DNA of 64,000 nucleotides, from assembly GCA_963573305.1 (NCBI GenBank), contig OY754337.1, forward strand, positions 52,341,164 through 52,405,163. The letters run 5' to 3'. Shown here piece after piece: positions 56,300 through 64,000 of this stretch (position 1 is its first letter; every line of letters begins with the position of its first letter). The position numbers and the translations under genes are program-made. The notes under the pieces are model-generated. The model had not been told where the DNA came from. It did not search any database and worked only from the letters and a program-made list of their open reading frames with translations. This DNA is from Pyrrhosoma nymphula. Its lineage: Eukaryota; Arthropoda; Insecta; Odonata; Coenagrionidae.

Positions 56300-56420
56300 T
56301 GCGTAATACCTTGCAAGCCACCTCAAGGGTGTAAGGTAGGGGGAGTCATCACTACACATGCACTACACTGCACCCTAATAAAGTAAATGAAGCTACTATT
56401 GGTGCATTAGCAAAATTGCA
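56300..56420 (+). repeat. dispersed arthropod repeat (GCAAGCCACC family), copy 2
   Basis: CTTGCAAGCCACCTCAAGGG, then GTAGGGGGAGTCATCACTAC and CACTACACTGCACC. It shares its core with 24960-25030. Confidence 0.5.
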
Positions 56421-57840
56421 ACTGCGTCAGTTCTAATTACTAAGGCTGAACGGTGGTAACGTGGCGGATCTTACTAACTTGAGTTTCTTTCCCGTTCACC
56501 GTCGTATCGATGCTTATGACCTCAGTTGAAGAGTAAGGAATCACATAGGCTTTAGTTTGGTTAACGTTAATCGAATGATGGCGTAGACTTTTCGTAACCC
56601 TAGTAACGTAAGTAGCCTTCATATTTAATGCGAGTTCCCGTTTTGTTTATGAACACTCTTTCGGTTAAGGTAGATGCAAATACATTGTCTTAGGCGTGAT
56701 TTTATGGAGTTTGCTTGCTTACTTTGAAATTGGTCCATGGAATCCAAGCTTGCCCACTTAATTTACTTCAAAATGAGAAAAATATCTCCAAATTCAACCT
56801 AAATTGGGAACCCACTTAATGTATGCGAAATTGATTTGATGCGATTTGATGTTATTCTTTTGATTTCAAGAAAAGTTTTCTCAATTTTTTAAATGATATT
56901 GGACTTATATCTTAATGCCTGTCTTAGTATTTTTCCGTCTGGTGTCATGGTCGCTTCATTTTAAATTTTGTTGTACAAAAACTTGCAGTGTGTGTAGTTC
57001 TCTTGAGTATCCGATAAACTTTCACAATTGGCAGGGACGGTGATAACTTGGTGTATTTGTTATATGCGTAGTGTAATGACATTTGGTGACTATTAACCTG
57101 CCAATTTTATAATATTTTAAGTCCTTAGTAGTTCCGTTATCGAAAATGATCCGAATTGCCACAGCTGCGAAATAAGTGCCAATTTTGGCAACAAACTATT
57201 TCTTTTAGAAATCTAAAGGTCTTATCCTTGCGAAGACACTCTCACACCTCGTTAAAGGAAAATTAGAACTAACTGATATTGTCTTAAAAATTATGAAACT
57301 TGAATTAAATTTTATGCAGCCCCCAAGTGGAGTGCCGTATTGTCACGCGAGTTGCCTAGTTCTAGAATTTGTTAGAATTTCTGATACTTGGTGGTGGCAG
57401 GAATTTTACCGCAGCAAATTATTTTCAGATGTCAGTCAGCAAGGCTAGCGGTAAATTTCCTACCAGAGGAGATATTCTAACTCTACTATTTACCAATTTT
57501 ATTGAAAGATATTTCCGGAATCTTCCTGATTATCGAAAAAATTTCAGTTCAATAGAACGAAGGCAAAGGGAGGGCATATATTGATGTTGATGGAATTTGG
57601 CACGATTGACCAATTCCCCATTGGAAACTTATCCGCTCTGAGGCGTTTGGAAATTCAAAGCCAACCATAAATCCACCATAGTGTAAAGCCGTCGTGAAAT
57701 AAGAATGTTAAGCAGAGTAATGAATGTTTTTTGGGTATTATTCCTGGAATTGTTCCATTTTTTAGATGGAAAATATTTGTTAGTTTACTCTGTTTTAAAG
57801 TTGTATTTTATTAACTAATAAATCTTCTAATTGTTTTCAG

Positions 57841-57954
57841 TTGCCACATGAGCTTCCATTTCTCTTTGTCTTCAATGCAATGCAGTTGCAAGGCGCGCGT
57901 TCAGCAGGAAGACAAGTTTTCGGAGCACGAGAATCGACGGCCGTGGTTCATCGT
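57841..57954 (+). CDS. orphan internal exon, family unknown
   Basis: A strong acceptor (CTAATTGTTTTCAG) and donor (GTGAGT) bound 114 nt, exactly 38 codons. The stretch is open in the frame LPHELPFLFVFNAMQLQGAR (then SAGRQVFGARESTAVVHR). I found no partner exons nearby with matching phase, so it could be part of a dispersed or decayed gene. Confidence 0.3.
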
Positions 57955-58509
57955 GTGAGTGAGTACCTATTTGAGTTACAGCGTATCTTCGGTGTATTTT
58001 TGCTCCGACGAGAATGTTTTTTTGATGGAAATTTTCCTAATTGTAATCGTTCCAGCAATCAATTAGATCGAGTTAGAATTCACATAGACTTCAGGTTGGC
58101 TTCGGAACAGAAATAAGTCTGGAGAGCTATTTGGAAGTCGGGGAAGATAACACTAGAACGCGACCTTGATAAAATTGTGTTATCCCTTTTTTATTACATA
58201 GCAGCGAAATGAAATAAACTTAATACCAACTAGTGCTGTGCAGTTCTTCATCTTGAGTTACTTAAATCACAATCTCGGTCAAAGCCCTTTAGCTTTTTGT
58301 GACGGCCACTCAGGTTATGAGATGAATTGAGAGAATTTCTTTTAAACAAATGGGTATTACTTGAGAAATGTAGATCTTGGGCAATTCCTTTTAACACCTT
58401 GGATCTTGGGAACTTTGACTCGTGGTTTAGGCAAACAAAACTTTATATGCAGGCGAGTGTTTTTCTCTGAATTACGCTAAATTCGTTAAATCATTTTATT
58501 TTGTACCAG

Positions 58510-60992
58510 GTTAGAGAAATATATTGAGGTCGTGGAGAGGAGAGGAAGAAAACGACTTGACTCAATGAGAAACAGCACGAGAGTGAGTTTATTGCGCGAA
58601 GCACAAATATAGTATACAAAACAAGTGACTGTGCAGTAGCGAACTCTGGCGCTACCACCCTCTCAGATTACCAAATACTATGGTACATTTCAACAAAATA
58701 AATGTGCTTTGGTATTTTGGCAGTTGACGGAATTAAATGTGCTCGGTTATTACCCTAAAAATGTCAGTCACTATTTTCCCACTGGCAAGAGACTTAGTTG
58801 GTGGCCAAAAAGGGCCAGAATATAAATAGACAAATAAAGTCTATGCGTTTGTCAGTCTAACGTGGATTATTCAATGAATGTGATTTTATTAGCATAATTA
58901 ACCATTGGAAACTCATGCTGCCTCTTAGTATTTAGAAAAGGGAACAGTTGATAGCCGGTTCGAATATATAAGACAAGTCTCAAACGACTTATTTCAATTA
59001 TTTAAAATACTATACAATAATTAATCGCCCAAATTTCACTGTGCTGCTGATTGAAACGATCTTGATATAACGTGATTAATCAGGTATTCCTGAAAGAGGC
59101 TGACTGAAAACTGTACGATGATGCATAACTATTTTGGATTATCTGATTTTGTTTTCAGGACATGGGGCAGAAAATACCTTGAAACCATAAATGCAATTCC
59201 TCACTAATAAAAAGAAAACAATAGATGGATAGACAAAAAATCAAATTTCAAAAATGTTTTAAAGGATTACGGGAACAAAAATTCTTTAAAAAAAGCAATG
59301 TTGCGGATAGTAAAAAGATAAAATTCACGGGTAGGTAATCTAGAAATTGAAACGAGATACCTAATACGGAAATCTAAACCGATGTTAGCAAATATTGTCT
59401 GAATGTAAATGAACGTCGTTCCGAGATGAATGCATGTGATAATGAATGGAAAATGAGCGAAAAAAGTGGCTATATATTACGCATTACTTCGCTCGTTATT
59501 CAAAATTTAAAAATGTGGCCTCAACTCGTAAAACGTGGCTTACTTAGTCACGCAGGGTATTAAAGTCAGTTTGTCCGTTGTTAAATATGTTGTGCATATT
59601 TTGTAATTAATGGCTGAGGGATATAGGGCGAACTAACATTCGTTCACAATTCCGAATATTACATACTCATAATAAGAAGCCCGCCACGTAACAAATAGAA
59701 AATGCATCAGCGTGAGATAATTAAACTCAAAACAGTTTGTTCACTGTCCCGAAATATAAATTAAAAATTAGGGCGCCCTCGTCACAAACTATCGACACAA
59801 GCCCCAAACACAAATATACGCGACATAGTTTATGTAAAACTCATATTAGGAACAAATACAAGACAAAAACCTTGGGTACAATATACATTGTACGATATCT
59901 CTTTGGTTAATTTCATTGGTCGAGGAAACATAATATTAACGATACAGCACATGACACAAAAGGACACATTTCACATCTTTGAAATTGATGTCATTAAAGT
60001 ATTACGTGCAATGATTTTCTATCCTTAAACTAGTAAAACCTAAAACCACCTCTTATTCTAGTTGGCTCAATTTAGGCATCAACAGCACCATACACCTATA
60101 TCGCCTCATAGGTTTTAATACAAACTGTTGGTTGAGCCATCAAAACTAGTTACATAATAATCCTCGTCTTGTTGTAGTCGGTTTATGTATCCAACAATGG
60201 ACTCGTATACCTTATATCTCTTCCTAGCTTATAAGAAAAACAGCAGTTACAGCCATCAAACAGACAGCAAATAATTTCATCCGCAAATATCTCGTGCGCA
60301 CATTTTTTCGAGTGGCAATGTCTTCGTTGTTGGCATGGATCTTCTCTCATTCTTTCTTGAAATAATCTTATTCGATTATACGTCTCTTCAAAGAGACATT
60401 ATTCAATGTGTACTCTTAGATATTTAAGTAATCTTATTCGATTATACGTCTCTTCAAAGAGACATTATTCAATGTGTACTCTTAGATATTTAAGTATTAC
60501 ACAGAATGAGTTTCTAGTTTAGAAACTATAGTAACATCATGATCCTCGTCTTATTGTAGTTGTTTTATGAAGCCAACAATAAAATCCTACTCCTTCAATC
60601 TCCTCCTAGCTTATAAGAGAAAATGCTATTACAGCCATCAATCAGACCGCACATAATTTCATCTGCAAATATCTCTTGCACATATAGAGTGGCAATGTCT
60701 TCGTTAATGCCATGGGTCCTCTCTCATTCTTTCTTGATATATGTTTAATGGTACATGGAACAACAAACGAAAAGTCGTAGTTATAACTTAACCTTATTTG
60801 CAACAGCCAAGACAATCTGGTAGACAAAGAAATAATACTATGCGTCATTGCCAGCTGAACTCCATGTCGTAACTGTTATGACCACATGGACATCAGCTGA
60901 CAGCGACAATCGATATTAGACAATCGATGCATACAAATTATTACAAATACTAAAGAAAAATAACCAATTTTAATTCATAATATTTTCTAACG
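58510..60992 (-). repeat. candidate 3' LTR region of Copia element B, enlarged
   Basis: On the minus strand a short purine tract (GTGGGAGCG, ending about 60992) is followed by GTTAGAAAATATTATG, a Copia LTR-like start. Near 58510 the minus strand reads AATATATTTCTCTAACC, its near mirror, preceded by GCGCAATAAACTCACTCTCG, a plausible polyadenylation region. If both belong to one LTR it is 2.5 kb, too long, so later insertions and duplications inside it are likely. The TG and CA dinucleotides are both altered. Confidence 0.35.
60364..60495 (+). repeat. perfect 66-bp tandem duplication
   Basis: Two identical 66-base units starting AATCTTATTCGATTATACGT. They sit between two more diverged copies of a ~220-bp block (about 60146-60363 and 60535-60740), so the region has been duplicated at two scales. 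Confidence 0.85.
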
Positions 60993-61066
60993 CTCCCACT
61001 ATTTGTATTAACTTTGCCATAAGAGCAACACAGAGAACATAAACATCTTAATTAACTCATTCTGTT

Positions 61067-63998
61067 TTAAGTAACAGAAACAATTTTCAGCAATGTTCTA
61101 AATTTAACAAATTTGTCCTTAAATAAATGTTTAGTAAAAATATCTGCAATCTGATTCTCACTTTGCACATATTGAACATTGACAACTTTGCTTTCGTATT
61201 GCTCACGAATGAAATCATATCTTATATCAACATGCTTTGTTCGCTTGTGGAACTCTGGATTTTTGACAAGCCTAATTGCACTTTGGTTGTCCACATTAAG
61301 AGGGGTTGGGACTCACACATTTATAACCAATATCATTTAACAGTTTCTTTAGCCACACAATTTCCTTGCATGCCATACATGGGGATACATATTCGGCTTC
61401 ACCATCCTCGGACGTTGAGAGACCCAAGTGATTGGACCACCTGACAACAAATACAAAAATCCAGTCATTGACCTGCGAGTGTCAGGGTCTCCCGCAAAAT
61501 CTGAGTCACTGTAACATATCAATTCTCCGCTAGAACTAGCACTTTTGTACAATATGCTTAACTGTCCCTTTAACATATTTGAAAATTCTTTTAACAGCAT
61601 TCACATGGCTTTCATCATAATTATTCAAGTACCTACTCACACAATAAACAGAAAAAGAGATATCTGGTCTACTAACAATAGTTAGGAACAAAAGTGAACC
61701 CACAGCTAGTCGATATGGAAATGTTATAAGGCCACTATTATCGCTTGCCTTACTCAACCTTACACTGGGATCAGCAGCAAATGTCACTGGATTTGAATCA
61801 AACAGCTGAAATTTCCTGAGGATTTTCTCAGCATAAGTTGTCTGATGAACATAGACAGTATCTGCCGTTCGATCTCTCACAATTTCCATGCCACAAAAGT
61901 TGCGAGCCTCTGAAACTTTTACAAATAAAGCTTCTGGGATTGCCATGTACACCTCTTCCTTCAGTTCCCCATACAGGAAGGCGGTTTTAACATCAAAGTG
62001 TGGACCATCTCCAGGTCTTCTTCAGCTGCAACTGCCAAGAGAGTTCTCAAAGAGTCATACCTCACGACTAGTGAGAATTTCTCTCCAAAATCAAGTCCTG
62101 GTCGTTGACTAAATCCTCTTGCACACAACCTTGCCTTGTAAAGTGTGCCACTGTCAAGAGTTTTGAGTCTTAAAAACCCACTTTGAGTCTATCAATTCCT
62201 TGTCATTTCTCGTAACAATAGTCCATGTGCCATTAGCCTGATGAGCTGATAGTTCTCCTTGCATAGCTTCACTCCATTTCTCCTTTTCAGGTCCTGTAAT
62301 AGATTCCCCATAGTTGATCGGCTCAGCACACTCAGCAAAACTTACATCGAAGTCATCAAATCGCTGAGGTCTTCTCAGTTGTTCTCTATCTCTTAAACAA
62401 CGTTGAGTTACTTCTTCTCCTTGTAGTTGCGGTGTTTCTTGATAGTCTTCGCCTGTTTTCCCTTCAATTTCTTCATTTCCTTCTTCTTTAAGCAATTGGA
62501 AGTGGAATTCTTGCTTGCTATGCTGCATTTTCTCGTCTGCTTCATGATTTTCATTGAACTTGACATCTTTCGACTCCACTATCTTTCTCCTTTCAGGATC
62601 ATACAGACGATAGTTCTTAGTTTGACTTTGGCAACCAACCCTTTCCATTTTCTTCACCTTTTGGTCCAGTTTCTTACTAAACATATCGGGAATATGAACA
62701 TAAGCATTTGCCCCAAAGGTTCTTAGATGAGATAATTCCGGCTTCTTTCCATTCCAAGCTTCATAAGGTGTGATACCATCCTTGTTTATTGAGGTCCGAT
62801 TCTTTAAGTAAACTGCTGTATTTACAGCTTCAGCCCATAGGAATTGTGGAAGATTTCTAGCTATCAGCATTGATCTAAAACTCTCCATAGTTGTGCGGTT
62901 GTCTCGTTCTATGAGACCATTTTTCTGAGGAGTAAATGGTGCAGAAGTCTTAAGGACAATTCCATTACTCACCAAGTAAGTCTTCATATTTTCGTTCAGA
63001 AACTGTGCCCCGGTCGACTCTCGGTACTCGGATGGATAGACCTCGTTGATTTTTCATGAGAGCGTCGAATTCGTTAAAACATTCAAAGACATCAGATTTA
63101 TGTTTCAAGAAATAAACGTACCTAAAATCTGAGGCTTCGTCCTTCATCAAAAGGAAATACTAGCTCCTCCTAGGGATTCAATCTGCATGGGGACACATAC
63201 GTAAGCATGTATGATATCAAAATTTTGACATTTCCTGCCTCCGTGTACACTCTTGTATGTGTTACGATGAGTTTTCCCCAGCTGGCAAGCTTCACAAAAG
63301 AATTTTTCACCTCCTGCTTTGTTAAACCCCTCGATAATTCCTAAACTGGATAACTGAATCATCGCACTAGCATTTAAATGTCCCAACCGTTCATGCCACA
63401 CTTTGAAGCTGTCTTATGACGCGAGATTAGCCTGACAATTAGTAGTTACAACAAATAACATTCTATTTATTTCGTTCTCCTGTTTCACACCTGTAGCTAG
63501 CACCTTGCCATCTTTACACGCCAATACGTCATTTCCTGCAAACTTAACCTCGAAACCTCTAGAAGTGCATACTCCGACTGAGAAAAGATTTTTCCCAAGT
63601 TGAGGCACATACAAAACATTTTCAATCCTCCCGAGCTCCCACTTATTGCTCGCGTATTACAACAGTTCCAACTCCTACAACTGTACACTTAGTGTTGTCT
63701 CCTAATGTAACAGAGATATCTCCGCATTCAACTAAATCGCTTAACCACTCACGTCTGTAGAAAATATGCCTAGACGCACCACTGTCCATGAGCCATGTCT
63801 CTTTTACTTCACTCAGAGAGATGAAATATTTAACATCTTTTGCCTCATCTACACGTTTATTACGTTCACGAGTAGTGTATTTGTCGGTAGCAACAAACGC
63901 ACTCACTGGATGTTCATCCCCCGATTCTGTCTCTTAACTTCTTTTTCTCCGTTTTCTTATTCTTCCTGCAACTTCGGGCAATGTAGCCAGGTTTACCA
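61067..63998 (-). pseudogene. Copia element B, zinc knuckle to RNase H, decayed
   Basis: Read from the right edge: a zinc-knuckle half (CGKPGYIARSC, Tyr where His is usual). Then come protease (WLMDSGASRHI, 63906-63643) and pre-integrase (WHERLGHLN...CEACQLGK, 63401-63147). Integrase follows (63150-62154, with TPQKNGLIERDNRT), then a spacer and the start of reverse transcriptase (FDVKTAFLYGELKEEVYMAI). The sequence then jumps to the thumb (EARNFCGMEIVRD, 61952), so the palm with the YVDD box is deleted. RNase H is present (ICYSDSDFAGD, MDNQSAIRLVKNP). Several frameshifts separate the parts. Gag lies beyond the window. Confidence 0.85.
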
Positions 63999-64000
63999 CA

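Noticed and set aside
56440..56622. 60-codon minus-strand frame
   Set aside because: It has no domain and lies just beyond a dispersed repeat; likely chance or LINE 3' debris that I could not confirm.

Overview
This window is eukaryotic nuclear DNA, most likely from an insect or another arthropod. Reading frames are sparse, introns have GT-AG borders, and there are no bacterial operons. The named families (Copia, CFDP2/RTE-like LINE, Penelope, piggyBac, Polinton, Helitron and Helentron) are those that crowd arthropod genomes. I cannot name the species. Almost all recognisable coding capacity is mobile-element DNA, much of it nested and broken. The few possible host sequences are orphan exons at 7352-7491, 42569-43544 and 57841-57954.

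Layout. 1-4.6 kb: no gene, with candidate inverted-repeat MITE ends. 4.6-5.9 kb: purine-rich minisatellite, then Penelope 3' ends in inverted orientation. 7.3-13.3 kb: an orphan terminal exon, then two halves of one Copia element in opposite orientations. Each half abuts the same terminal repeat of a DNA transposon, and a LINE lies between them. 13.3-27.6 kb: the rest of that transposon, interrupted by an 11,060-bp element. 27.6-32.4 kb: another transposase ORF interrupted by a piggyBac element, fused in frame to a Polinton DNA polymerase fragment, then a possible Polinton structural ORF. 32.4-36.0 kb: Helitron pieces holding a near-perfect 1.4-kb palindrome of a reverse transcriptase-RNase H gene. 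37.5-39.6 kb: Helentron-type helicase and endonuclease. 40-55 kb: duplications, MITEs, a Gypsy-type gag remnant between direct repeats, a 150-bp tandem array and a 1.4-kb TIR element. 58.5-64 kb: a decayed Copia element running off the right edge.

The main find is the 11,060-bp element at 15428-26487. It is flanked by TTAA duplications and ends in short inverted repeats (GGTTnnTCACTAGA). Removing it with one TTAA makes the surrounding transposase frame continuous, which fixes both borders. It carries one apparently intact nine-exon gene at 16478-24806. All splice phases agree, and the summed length is 2,793 nt (930 residues plus stop) with no internal stop. The protein joins a DDE transposase of the Mutator-like transposase-domain type to a YqaJ/lambda-exonuclease-type PD-(D/E)XK nuclease. 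Candidate catalytic residues of both domains are present. Intron 5 has absorbed two antisense LINEs without damage to the reading frame.

Almost everything else is broken by frameshifts, deletions or inversions. The window therefore reads as a graveyard with one potentially living transposon. All family assignments come from reading motifs by eye; no database search was possible.
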